Assembly (NCBI GenBank): GCA_946493085.1
Contig: CAMMAC010000007.1
Span: 1-59,014, forward strand
Reading direction: 5' to 3'
DNA length: 59,014 nt
From: an uncultured Clostridiaceae bacterium
GTDB taxonomy: Bacteria; Bacillota; Clostridia; TANB77; CAG-508
Shown here: positions 1 to 6,945 of the stretch, piece after piece
Position numbering within the stretch: the stretch's first letter is position 1
Layout: every line of letters begins with the position of its first letter
Notes under the pieces: model-generated
The model's database searches: none
Seen by the model: the letters and a program-made list of their open reading frames with translations, nothing else
What the model was told of the DNA's origin: nothing
Position numbers and translations under genes: made by a program

Positions 1-99
1 AAATTAGTGCTAATGTTTAAAAAATTTTGAGACATTTTCAAAAATGATTGACATACCTAAAAAATTATTGTTATTTGTACATAAAAATAATTTTGGTAC

Positions 100-128
100 T
101 TGATAAATTTCTATAATATCCATATAAT
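100..128 (+). promoter_or_regulatory. Sigma-A promoter for the rRNA methyltransferase gene
   Basis: TTGATA (100-105), a 17-bp spacer and TATAAT (123-128) form a good housekeeping promoter 30 bp before the gene start. No gene is visible in the first 157 bases. Confidence 0.6.
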
Positions 129-157
129 AAATAAAAAAGAGTAAAGAGAGGTATACA

Positions 158-1534
158 ATGGAGAAAAAAATAAGAAAAAATGAAGAGTATGTAGTGGATA
201 TAATAGATTATGGTATGGAAGGAGAGGGAATTGCTAAAATAGATAATTTTACAGTTTTCATTCCTAATGCGATGCGAGGAGAAACATGTAAAATACATAT
301 AGTGAAAGTATTATCTTCTTATGCTTATGCTAAAGTTGTAGAAATAATAAAAAAGTCAGAACATAGAGTAAAAGAGGATTGTGACACTTATCAGAGATGT
401 GGTGGATGCCAATTAAGACATATGGATTATGAAGAGACATTAAATATAAAACAAAGAAAAATAGAGAATTTGTTACAAAAAACATTTGGAGAGAATAGTG
501 GTATTAAAGTAGCAAAAACAATAGGAATGGGAAATCCTTATCATTATAGAAATAAAGCACAGTATCCAGTAGGTATCACTAAACAAGGAGAGCCAGTTAT
601 AGGAATTTATGCACAAAGAACACATGAAATAATTCCTATGGAAAATTGTTTAATACAATTACCTATATCAGAACAAATAGCATTTGCCATCTATAAGTTT
701 ATGAAAGAGAATCAAATTCCTGCTTATAATGAAAAAACAGGAGAAGGGCTACTTCGTCATATTGTAATAAGAGTAGGATTACATACTCATGAGATTATGT
801 GTATTTTAGTTGTAAATGGAAAAAAATTAATAAAAGAACAAGAGTTAGTAGAGTTATTAGTAAAAAGATTTAATGTAAAAACAGTTGTTAAAAATATAAA
901 TCAGAAGAATACGAATGTAATATTAGGGCATGAAAATATTATTTTACATGGAGATGGCTATATTTATGATACTTTAGGAGAGTATACTTTTAAAATTTCA
1001 CCAATGTCTTTTTATCAGGTAAATCCAGTACAAGCAGAATTATTGTATCAAGTAGCACTTGAAATGGCAGACTTAGGGAAAGAAGATATTGTATTTGATT
1101 TGTATTGTGGAATTGGAACGATAGGCATTTTCGCATCAAAATATGTAAAAAAAGTATATGGAGTAGAGGTTGTAGAACAAGCAGTTGAAGATGCAAAAGA
1201 AAATGCAAAGATTAATCAAGTGAAAAATATAGAATTTTTATCTGGAAATGTAGAAACAGTATTTACAAATTTGATGGAAAAGAAAAATATATACCCAGAT
1301 GTGATTATAGTAGATCCTCCTCGCAAGGGATTAGAGGAAATAACTGTTACAAATATGTTAGCAGTAGAACCAAAGAAAATAGTTTATATTAGCTGTAATC
1401 CTGCTACGATGGTAAGAGATATAGAATTGTTAAAGGAAAAGTATGAAACAAAGTTAATGCAACCTGTAGATATGTTTCCTTATAGCAAACATGTGGAATG
1501 TGTAGCGGTGCTAGAGTTAAAGAATTGCCAATAA
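158..1534 (+). CDS. rlmD: 23S rRNA (uracil-5-)-methyltransferase, RlmD/RlmCD (RumA) family
   Basis: The enzyme transfers a methyl group from SAM to C5 of a uridine in 23S rRNA. The N-terminus looks like a TRAM RNA-binding domain (about residues 10-65). It is followed by the Fe-S cysteines C75, C81 and C84 in the CGGCQLRH motif typical of the RumA group, a SAM-binding motif FDLYCGIGTIG near residue 313, and the catalytic cysteine in SCNPATM near residue 413. The length of 458 aa is normal for the family. The start has an AGAGAGG site about 8 bases upstream. The family is certain; the exact target position (U1939, U747 or both) cannot be read from sequence, since Gram-positive members can do both. 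Confidence 0.93.
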   Translation: MEKKIRKNEEYVVDIIDYGMEGEGIAKIDNFTVFIPNAMRGETCKIHIVKVLSSYAYAKVVEIIKKSEHRVKEDCDTYQRCGGCQLRHMDYEETLNIKQRKIENLLQKTFGENSGIKVAKTIGMGNPYHYRNKAQYPVGITKQGEPVIGIYAQRTHEIIPMENCLIQLPISEQIAFAIYKFMKENQIPAYNEKTGEGLLRHIVIRVGLHTHEIMCILVVNGKKLIKEQELVELLVKRFNVKTVVKNINQKNTNVILGHENIILHGDGYIYDTLGEYTFKISPMSFYQVNPVQAELLYQVALEMADLGKEDIVFDLYCGIGTIGIFASKYVKKVYGVEVVEQAVEDAKENAKINQVKNIEFLSGNVETVFTNLMEKKNIYPDVIIVDPPRKGLEEITVTNMLAVEPKKIVYISCNPATMVRDIELLKEKYETKLMQPVDMFPYSKHVECVAVLELKNCQ

Positions 1535-1645
1535 TACTTGAATTTATTAGCTTTCAAGATACGATAATGTTTTATTAAATATGAAAGAACTTAAATTCTA
1601 ATAAGAGAAAATTTTAAGAAAAAATATTTATGGAGATGGTATGCT

Positions 1646-2188
1646 ATGGGTAAAGTTTTAAAAGTGAGAGAAGTAGGAGAACCTATTCTTGAAAAAGAAT
1701 GTAAAGAAGTAGATATAAAAAATATTAATGAAGAAATTATAGACACTATAGAAGATTTAAAATCAACACTAGAGTTTGGAACAGGACTAGGAATTGCTGC
1801 GCCTCAAATCGGAGTAGATAAAAGAATTATTGTAGTAGGAGCTAAAAAAGAAAATATAAAATATAATGATGCAGAAGAGATACCAATAACAGCAATGATT
1901 AACCCAACTTGGAAGAAACTAACAGAAGATACAGATGTACAATATGAAGGTTGTATGAGTGTTCCTAGCATAAGAGGAAAAGTAGAAAGATATAAGAATA
2001 TAGAATTGACTTATTATAATGAAAATGGAGAGAAAATAGTAAAACAAATAAATGGATTTTTTGCAAGATTAGTGCAACATGAATGTGACCATCTAGAAGG
2101 TATAGTATTTTTAGAAAAAGTAAAAGGACCTAATGGATTTGCAACTAAAGAAAATATAGAAAAATATAATTTAAGGGAAGTTAATTGA
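1646..2188 (+). CDS. def: Peptide deformylase
   Basis: This metalloenzyme removes the formyl group from the N-terminal methionine of new proteins. All three family motifs are present: GTGLGIAAPQIG (about residues 45-56), EGCMS with the metal-binding cysteine near residue 102, and QHECDH near residues 144-149 with the two metal histidines and catalytic glutamate. The length of 180 aa fits. It stands alone, without the fmt or priA neighbours common elsewhere. The second motif is followed by VPSIRGKVERY, a common spacing in Gram-positive enzymes. Confidence 0.95.
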   Translation: MGKVLKVREVGEPILEKECKEVDIKNINEEIIDTIEDLKSTLEFGTGLGIAAPQIGVDKRIIVVGAKKENIKYNDAEEIPITAMINPTWKKLTEDTDVQYEGCMSVPSIRGKVERYKNIELTYYNENGEKIVKQINGFFARLVQHECDHLEGIVFLEKVKGPNGFATKENIEKYNLREVN

Positions 2189-2280
2189 TTTTTATAAAAA
2201 GACGGATTGACATAAATCAAATATGCTTAGTCTGTAATATATAATAATTGATATAAATAATAAGATTGGAGATAACTATA

Positions 2281-3213
2281 GTGTTAGATAAAATAATTAA
2301 AAGTTGCAAATATGTTGCTAATAACTCAAAATCAGTTAAAATAAATGAAACAAATCTAGATAAATTTATAGAAAAAATTAAGGAAGTAGAAACTGAACAT
2401 TGGTTAGTTTTTTCTCCATATAATTTATTGGATTTACCAACAGAGACCATAATAAACTTTTTGTTAGTATATGAAGCGATAGATTTTTCATTTTGGGGAA
2501 ATCCTAAATGGACAATAAATACAGAGAATGGAAAAAAAGATGGAAGTATTGCTTTATTATACGCAATCTTAAAGTATGTAAAAGAAAGAAATACCACGGA
2601 TTTTTCTAATATAACTAGAGAAGAATTTAAAGAGATATTAAAAGGAAATATAGAAATTCCATTATTTGAAGAAAGATATAATATTATAAGAAATGTTAGT
2701 AAAACAGTTAATGAGAAAATGAATGGAAACTTTTATACATTCATAAAAGGTGTTACTCTTGATACAGAATTATTTGAAATTATTGTAAAATATTTTCCTA
2801 ATTTTAAAGATGAAAGAATATACAACAATAAAAAGATTTATTTTTATAAACTGGCGCAATTATTAACGTCAGATATTTTACATATAAGAGAACGAAAAGA
2901 AAATATAAAAGTAGATTATTCTCACCTAGTAGGATGTAGCGATTATAAAATTCCACAAATAATGCGAGGAATAGGAATATTAGAATATAGTGATAAACTA
3001 GCTGATATTATAGATAACAAAAAAGAAATAGAATTAAATTCCGAATATGAAATAGAAATAAGAGCTAATATGCTTGTAGCAATTGATTTAATAAAAAAGA
3101 AATTAGAAAATAGAGTATGTGCAATTGATATTAATGATTATATTTGGAGTCAAGGAAGAAATAAAAATATAGAGTTAAAGCCATATCATCTGACTAGAAA
3201 TACAAATTATTAA
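2281..3213 (+). CDS. Queuosine salvage protein, DUF2419/QNG1 family (queuosine-5'-phosphate N-glycosylase-like)
   Basis: Proteins of this family release queuine from queuosine 5'-phosphate so that the base can be reused for tRNA. Recognition rests on the family segments FSFWG (near residue 70), YKIPQIMRGIGILEY and EYEIEIRANMLVAIDLI in the C-terminal half. I chose the GTG at 2281 because GGAG sits 9 bases upstream; an in-frame TTG at 2266 would leave no ribosome-binding site. The protein would be 310 aa. The next genes (phosphatase, ASCH protein, radical SAM protein) could belong to the same nucleobase or tRNA theme, but that is inference. The family assignment is fairly sure; activity is not shown. 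Confidence 0.82.
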   Translation: MLDKIIKSCKYVANNSKSVKINETNLDKFIEKIKEVETEHWLVFSPYNLLDLPTETIINFLLVYEAIDFSFWGNPKWTINTENGKKDGSIALLYAILKYVKERNTTDFSNITREEFKEILKGNIEIPLFEERYNIIRNVSKTVNEKMNGNFYTFIKGVTLDTELFEIIVKYFPNFKDERIYNNKKIYFYKLAQLLTSDILHIRERKENIKVDYSHLVGCSDYKIPQIMRGIGILEYSDKLADIIDNKKEIELNSEYEIEIRANMLVAIDLIKKKLENRVCAIDINDYIWSQGRNKNIELKPYHLTRNTNY

Positions 3214-3240
3214 TGAAAATATCAAATTAAGGGGAAGAAT

Positions 3241-3327
3241 AGGAAAGTTATAACTATAAAACAACCCTGGGAAGTATTGATTGCAAAGGAATATAAGGAA
3301 TATGATTATAATACTAAGGGAGAGTGA
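3241..3327 (+). pseudogene. N-terminal stub of an ASCH-domain gene with a lost start codon
   Basis: Reading from 3244 gives KVITIKQPWEVLIAKEYKEY, the signature N-terminus of ASCH proteins, and stops at TGA 3325-3327 after 28 codons. The position where ATG is expected (3241-3243) reads AGG, directly after a good GGGGAAG ribosome-binding sequence, so the start codon seems mutated. The rest of the domain is missing and the next gene starts at once. An intact ASCH gene lies at 4574. This is a relic, not an expressed gene. Confidence 0.75.
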
Positions 3328-3332
3328 AAGGT

Positions 3333-3872
3333 GTGTCAGTTAAAATAATTTATTTTGTGCATGGAACAACTACAGATAATATAGAGCATAAATCTACAGG
3401 ATGGTTACATGGAAACTTGAGTGAAAAAGGAATAGAGCAAAGTATTAAATTAAGAGAACAAATAAACTTGAATGAAATAGATTTAGTAGTTAGTTCAGAT
3501 TTGAAAAGAGCAATAGATTCAGCTAAATATACATTCAAAGATTCAAAAGTGATATTACATGATAAAAGAATAAGAGAATGTAATTATGGAGATTTAAATG
3601 GAGAAGATACATCTTTGGTAAAATATGAAGAACATATAGATAATAAATTTCCTAATGGAGAATCTTTAAAAGAAGTTGAAAAAAGATTAAGAAATTTTTG
3701 TGAGTATTTATTAGAAAATTATAATGGGAAGACTATTGCTTTAGTCTCACATAAAGCACCACAATTGGCATTAGAAGTTATAACAAAAAATATTAGTTGG
3801 GAAGAAGCTATAGATAACGATTGGAGAAAAACAAAGAATTGGCAACCAGGCTGGAGATATGAGATAAAATAA
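3333..3872 (+). CDS. Histidine phosphatase superfamily protein with altered RHG motif
   Basis: The fold is recognised from the N-terminal YFVHGTT, the SDLKRAIDSA segment, an acidic IRECNYGDLNG stretch and a second histidine in VSHKAP. In active members the first motif is RHG; here arginine is replaced by valine, so a phosphate-binding residue is missing while both histidines remain. I prefer the GTG at 3333: GGGAG lies 10 bases upstream, whereas the earlier GTG at 3324 directly abuts that site. The protein is then 179 aa. Its substrate is unknown; it may be a weak or altered phosphatase. It follows the queuosine-salvage gene and the ASCH stub. Confidence 0.75.
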   Translation: MSVKIIYFVHGTTTDNIEHKSTGWLHGNLSEKGIEQSIKLREQINLNEIDLVVSSDLKRAIDSAKYTFKDSKVILHDKRIRECNYGDLNGEDTSLVKYEEHIDNKFPNGESLKEVEKRLRNFCEYLLENYNGKTIALVSHKAPQLALEVITKNISWEEAIDNDWRKTKNWQPGWRYEIK

Positions 3873-3885
3873 GAAAGGTCAATAT

Positions 3886-3951
3886 ATGATATACCTAAAA
3901 ACATTTAAATTAAGTGATGGCAGAATAACAAATAATAATATAAATCTGTGA
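3886..3951 (+). pseudogene. 21-codon N-terminal stub, probably of an AAA-family ATPase gene
   Basis: An AAAGG site 7 bases upstream precedes an ATG opening MIYLKTFKLSDGRITNNNIN and a stop. The first residues resemble the start of a large group of clostridial AAA-type ATPases (MIYLKSFK...), as I remember them; the remainder is absent. Like the ASCH stub it keeps its translation start but lost its 3' part. It could also be a small expressed peptide; confidence is modest. Confidence 0.4.
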
Positions 3952-3986
3952 TATAGTGTAGGCAGAAAATTAGGAGGAATGATATC

Positions 3987-4559
3987 ATGAATGTTAAAGA
4001 AATAAATAGAACAATAAAACCTGTAACGCAGGAATATCTGAAAAAATCATTAGATTTAGTGGAGGAAGTTTTTGCGGAATATTATAAAAAGGATAAGCCG
4101 GAAGAGGGAAAAGCGGTAAGAAAAGTAGTAGAAGAAATTCGCTTAAAAAAATATTATGTACCAGAGCTAGATTTGATGGCAATAGATGATACTGGAGAAA
4201 TAATAGGATATGCGTTATTTTCAAGATTTCATATAGAGGGAAGATATGAAAATGAATTATTAATATTAACTCCTGTTGCAGTAAAAACGAATTTACAAAG
4301 ACAACATATATCGAAAGATATGATTGAATATGGTTTTCGTAAAGCAAAAGAAATGGGGTATACGGCAGTATTAGTGGAAGGAGATCCAGCAAATTATCAT
4401 GCAAGAGGATTTGTTACCTCATCAGATTATGATATTGTTCCAAGCGAAAATGTTCATTTGCCTAGTCCAGACTGCTTAATGATTCATGAATTAGTACCAG
4501 GCACATTAAAAAGAATGCATGGCGTAGTAGATTATAGCTTTTATCAATCTTTAAGCTAA
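3987..4559 (+). CDS. GNAT family N-acetyltransferase (COG3153-like)
   Basis: A 190-aa acetyl-CoA dependent transferase of the GNAT superfamily. The core is seen in the LILTPVAV strand followed by NLQRQHISKDMIEYG (acetyl-CoA binding loop and helix, residues about 92-115), then the segment VLVEGDPANYHARGF and the C-terminal LMIHELVPGTL, an arrangement typical of YhbS-type proteins. The start has AGGAGG 8 bases upstream. The gene is 14 bases before the ASCH gene and likely cotranscribed with it. The substrate is unknown. Confidence 0.82.
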   Translation: MNVKEINRTIKPVTQEYLKKSLDLVEEVFAEYYKKDKPEEGKAVRKVVEEIRLKKYYVPELDLMAIDDTGEIIGYALFSRFHIEGRYENELLILTPVAVKTNLQRQHISKDMIEYGFRKAKEMGYTAVLVEGDPANYHARGFVTSSDYDIVPSENVHLPSPDCLMIHELVPGTLKRMHGVVDYSFYQSLS

Positions 4560-4573
4560 AGGAGGATAAAGAA

Positions 4574-5002
4574 ATGAAAGTAATAAGTTTAACAGAACCA
4601 TATGCAACATTGATTAAGGAAAATAAAAAGAAAATAGAAACAAGAAGTTGGAAAACATCATATAGAGGTGAACTATATATACATGCAAGTAAGACACATA
4701 TACCAAAGGAATGGAAAGATAATAAAGAACTTATGAATTTACTAAAAGATAGTTCATTAAACTTTGGAAATATTATTTGTAAATGTAATTTAGTAGATTG
4801 TATTTATATGACGAAGGAATATGTAGAAAATATAAAAAGAGATAATTATCAAGAATATATTTGTGGCGAATATAAAGAAGGCAGATATGCTTGGATTTTA
4901 GAAAATATTCAAGTACTGGACAATCCCATAAAAGCGAAGGGACATTTGAGTATTTGGAATTATGGAGAAGAAAACTTTAAAATTAATAGAAAAAGTAATT
5001 AA
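4574..5002 (+). CDS. ASCH domain protein
   Basis: A 142-aa protein that is essentially one ASCH domain, a PUA-like fold thought to bind RNA. The N-terminus MKVISLTEPYATLIKENKK followed by ETRSWKTSYRGELYIHAS is the core signature, and the C-terminal half has RYAWILENIQ and GHLSIWNY, also typical. An AGGAGG site lies 7 bases before the ATG. It is intact, unlike the stub at 3241. Some ASCH proteins hydrolyse modified cytidines (YqfB type), so an enzyme role is possible, but nothing here decides. Confidence 0.85.
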   Translation: MKVISLTEPYATLIKENKKKIETRSWKTSYRGELYIHASKTHIPKEWKDNKELMNLLKDSSLNFGNIICKCNLVDCIYMTKEYVENIKRDNYQEYICGEYKEGRYAWILENIQVLDNPIKAKGHLSIWNYGEENFKINRKSN

Positions 5003-5050
5003 GCGAAAATTTTAAAAAATACTAATAAGATACTAGAAATGGAGAAGTAT

Positions 5051-6127
5051 ATGTTAAAAGATTTATGTTTTGAAGTAATACAAACATGTCCAAATAGGTG
5101 TAAGTTTTGTTCATCAGATTCATCGCAAGATAAACAAACAATCATTACATTAGAACAATTTAAAAAGACAGTAATGCATTTTATGAAACAAGGTGGAATA
5201 GAGGAATTATCCATTTCTGGTGGAGAACCATTTTTACATCCAGATTTGTTTGAAATGGTAAAGTTTTGTAAAAATAATGGGATTAGAACAGTTATATTTA
5301 CTAGTGGAATAAAAAGAACATCTGCAATGCCAACAGAGATGATAGAGTATATAAAAAATAAATGTAAACAGGATTTACAGGAAGTAGAAGAACAGGAACC
5401 ATGGAATGATAGACTAAAAAGAAATATAAAAGCATATTATGATAGGCAGTTAACACCGCAAGCATTTGAAGGAATAAGAAGAGAAGATTTTGAAAAATTA
5501 AAACAATTGGGATTAGATAAAATTGTATTTGACTGGCAAGCGTTTGAAGAAACAACGGATAATGAATTAATGGGAAGGAAAGGGTTAATTACATGTTTAA
5601 TGGATTCTCTAATAAGGGCTAGTAGAATGGGATTAAATGTGGATGTACACTTTATTCCAATGAAGCCAAATTACAAACAATTACCAGATATTATGGAATG
5701 CTTAGAAATAGCGGGAATAAAAAATATTAGTATTTTAAATTTCGTACCACAGGGCAGGGGGAGAGAAAATAAAGATACATTGATGCTAAATGATAAGGAA
5801 TTACAAGAATTTTCTGTCATATTAAATAACGCAAGAAAAAAAATTACTGGAAATGTTAGAATTGGAATCCCACTAAATGGTAGAATGGCTCATTTATGTA
5901 CAGCTGGCACAGAAAAGTTGGACATTAAATATGATGGAACAATATTGCCATGTCCAGCTTTTAAAGAAATTAGTGCAGAAACAATGGAAATGTATGGTAT
6001 AAAATTCCATAATATCTATGAGGATTTGGAACAAGTAGTTGTACAGAGTGGAAAAAGAGAAACACCATTATGCAGGAAAGTATATGGCTTTCATGGGGAT
6101 TTAACAGATGATGAAACGATTAGATAG
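5051..6127 (+). CDS. Radical SAM protein with a C-terminal SPASM-like cysteine cluster
   Basis: The cluster-binding motif CPNRCKFC sits at about residues 13-20, followed by the SAM-binding SISGGEPFLHP. A lysine- and glutamate-rich insertion (about residues 95-160) separates the halves of the barrel. The C-terminus has cysteines in LCTAG, ILPCPAF and PLCRK, suggesting an auxiliary Fe-S cluster. I chose ATG 5051 because GGAG lies 6 bases upstream; ATG 5039 has no clear site. Substrate unknown. The position after queuosine-salvage and ASCH genes allows a role in modified-base metabolism, as a radical SAM queuine lyase is known in Clostridioides difficile, but I cannot show homology. Confidence 0.8.
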   Translation: MLKDLCFEVIQTCPNRCKFCSSDSSQDKQTIITLEQFKKTVMHFMKQGGIEELSISGGEPFLHPDLFEMVKFCKNNGIRTVIFTSGIKRTSAMPTEMIEYIKNKCKQDLQEVEEQEPWNDRLKRNIKAYYDRQLTPQAFEGIRREDFEKLKQLGLDKIVFDWQAFEETTDNELMGRKGLITCLMDSLIRASRMGLNVDVHFIPMKPNYKQLPDIMECLEIAGIKNISILNFVPQGRGRENKDTLMLNDKELQEFSVILNNARKKITGNVRIGIPLNGRMAHLCTAGTEKLDIKYDGTILPCPAFKEISAETMEMYGIKFHNIYEDLEQVVVQSGKRETPLCRKVYGFHGDLTDDETIR

Positions 6128-6133
6128 ATGCAA

Positions 6134-6166
6134 AGGTCATGTATTTTTACATGGCTTTTTCTTTTT
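6134..6166 (+). terminator. Rho-independent terminator after the radical SAM gene
   Basis: GGTCATGTA pairs with TACATGGC across a short loop and is followed by TTTTTCTTTTT. It isolates the following metal-resistance operon. Confidence 0.75.
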
Positions 6167-6186
6167 GAAAAAAATTCAAAAAACTA

Positions 6187-6245
6187 TTGACAATTGAACT
6201 TGTACTCAACTATAATATAGTAAAAACAATTGAATAATAATTCAA
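6187..6245 (+). promoter_or_regulatory. Promoter with two ArsR/CadC-type operators
   Basis: TTGACA (6187-6192), an 18-bp spacer and TATAAT (6211-6216). Two copies of the palindrome TTGA-N8-TCAA occur: 6194-6209, inside the spacer, and 6230-6245, just after the -10 box, 36 bp apart. The second copy has six-base arms, TTGAAT and ATTCAA. This matches how ArsR/SmtB repressors block polymerase, so autoregulation by the next gene is likely. Confidence 0.8.
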
Positions 6246-6270
6246 CTATACGAAAGAAGGAGGTAGAAAT

Positions 6271-6648
6271 ATGTCTAACAATGAATTTATGTGTGATTGT
6301 AATATTATTCATGAAGAGGTAGTAAAAGACACACTAAATAAAATGCCACAGCCAGAGCTATTTGATAAAATAGCAGAATTCTTTAAAATTATTGGTGATC
6401 CTACCAGAACCAAAATATTATTTGCATTAGACCAAAACGAAATGTGCGTGTGTGATATTGCAAATGTATTAGGAATGACAAAATCATCCATTTCTCATCA
6501 ATTAGCAACCTTAAGAAAAAGTGGTATTGTAAAATGTAGAAGAGAAGGAAAAGAAATTTATTACACATTAGATGATGAACATGTAAAACAAGTCTTTGAA
6601 ATAGGAATTGAACATATTGAACATAAAGAGCAAGAAGAAAAGCAGTAG
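6271..6648 (+). CDS. cadC: ArsR/SmtB family metal-sensing repressor, CadC/CzrA-like
   Basis: A 125-aa winged-helix repressor. The N-terminal CDCNIIHEE and the CVCDIANVLG sequence in the recognition region match the alpha-3N thiolate site of CadC-type Cd/Pb/Zn sensors. The C-terminal helix has DEH and HIEH with the D-x-H...H-x-x-H pattern of the alpha-5 zinc site of CzrA/SmtB. It thus seems to carry both metal sites, as CadC does. SSISHQLATLRKSG is the DNA-reading helix. It heads an operon of metal ATPases and has two matching operators in its promoter. A GGAGG site precedes the ATG. The symbol is by similarity; the metal is inferred as Zn/Cd/Pb. Confidence 0.88.
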   Translation: MSNNEFMCDCNIIHEEVVKDTLNKMPQPELFDKIAEFFKIIGDPTRTKILFALDQNEMCVCDIANVLGMTKSSISHQLATLRKSGIVKCRREGKEIYYTLDDEHVKQVFEIGIEHIEHKEQEEKQ

Positions 6649-6683
6649 GTTTATAGGTAATACCTTATTGGAAAACCTAAATA
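6647..6683 (+). repeat. Intergenic nested-hairpin repeat, copy 1 of 3
   Basis: AGGTTT (6647-6652) and AAACCT (6673-6678) bracket an inner AGGTAATACCT palindrome, followed by AAATA. It overlaps the stop codon of the repressor gene and ends 33 bases before the next start codon. Related copies lie at 8790 and 16038. Confidence 0.6.
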
Positions 6684-6711
6684 GAAGATATAAGAAATGG
6701 GGGAAGTAAAG

Positions 6712-6930
6712 ATGAATATGAAATTTAAAATAAAAGGATTGGATTGTGCTAATTGTGCAGCTGAATTAGAAAGAGAAATTCAAAAAATAGAAGGAGTAAC
6801 GAAGGTAAGTATTAGTTTTATGACAGAGAGAATGGAAGTAGAATATGAAAGTAGCGAAGAAGAAATTATAAAGAAAATCCAAAAGGTTATCAAAAGAGAA
6901 GAACCAGATGTAAGTATTGACAAGATATAA
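6712..6930 (+). CDS. Stand-alone heavy-metal-associated (HMA) domain protein
   Basis: A 72-aa ferredoxin-like HMA domain with the metal motif LDCANCAAELE near residue 9. In most Zn/Cd ATPases this domain is fused to the pump's N-terminus; here it is a separate gene 15 bases before a pump that lacks one, so it probably serves as its metal-delivery or regulatory domain in trans. I prefer ATG 6712 (MNMKFKIKG) because the GGGGGAAG site covers the upstream ATG at 6697. The metal is inferred from the neighbour. Confidence 0.8.
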   Translation: MNMKFKIKGLDCANCAAELEREIQKIEGVTKVSISFMTERMEVEYESSEEEIIKKIQKVIKREEPDVSIDKI

Positions 6931-6945
6931 GGGGGCAAATATAAT

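Noticed and set aside
1535..1645. Possible palindrome between rlmD and def (TTAGCTTTCA...TGAAAGAAC)
   Set aside because: Only six bases pair (CTTTCA/TGAAAG) with a long loop; no T tract or conserved pattern.
2207..2245. TTGACA at 2207 as promoter of the queuosine salvage gene
   Set aside because: The nearest TATAAT is 27 bp away; spacing does not fit.
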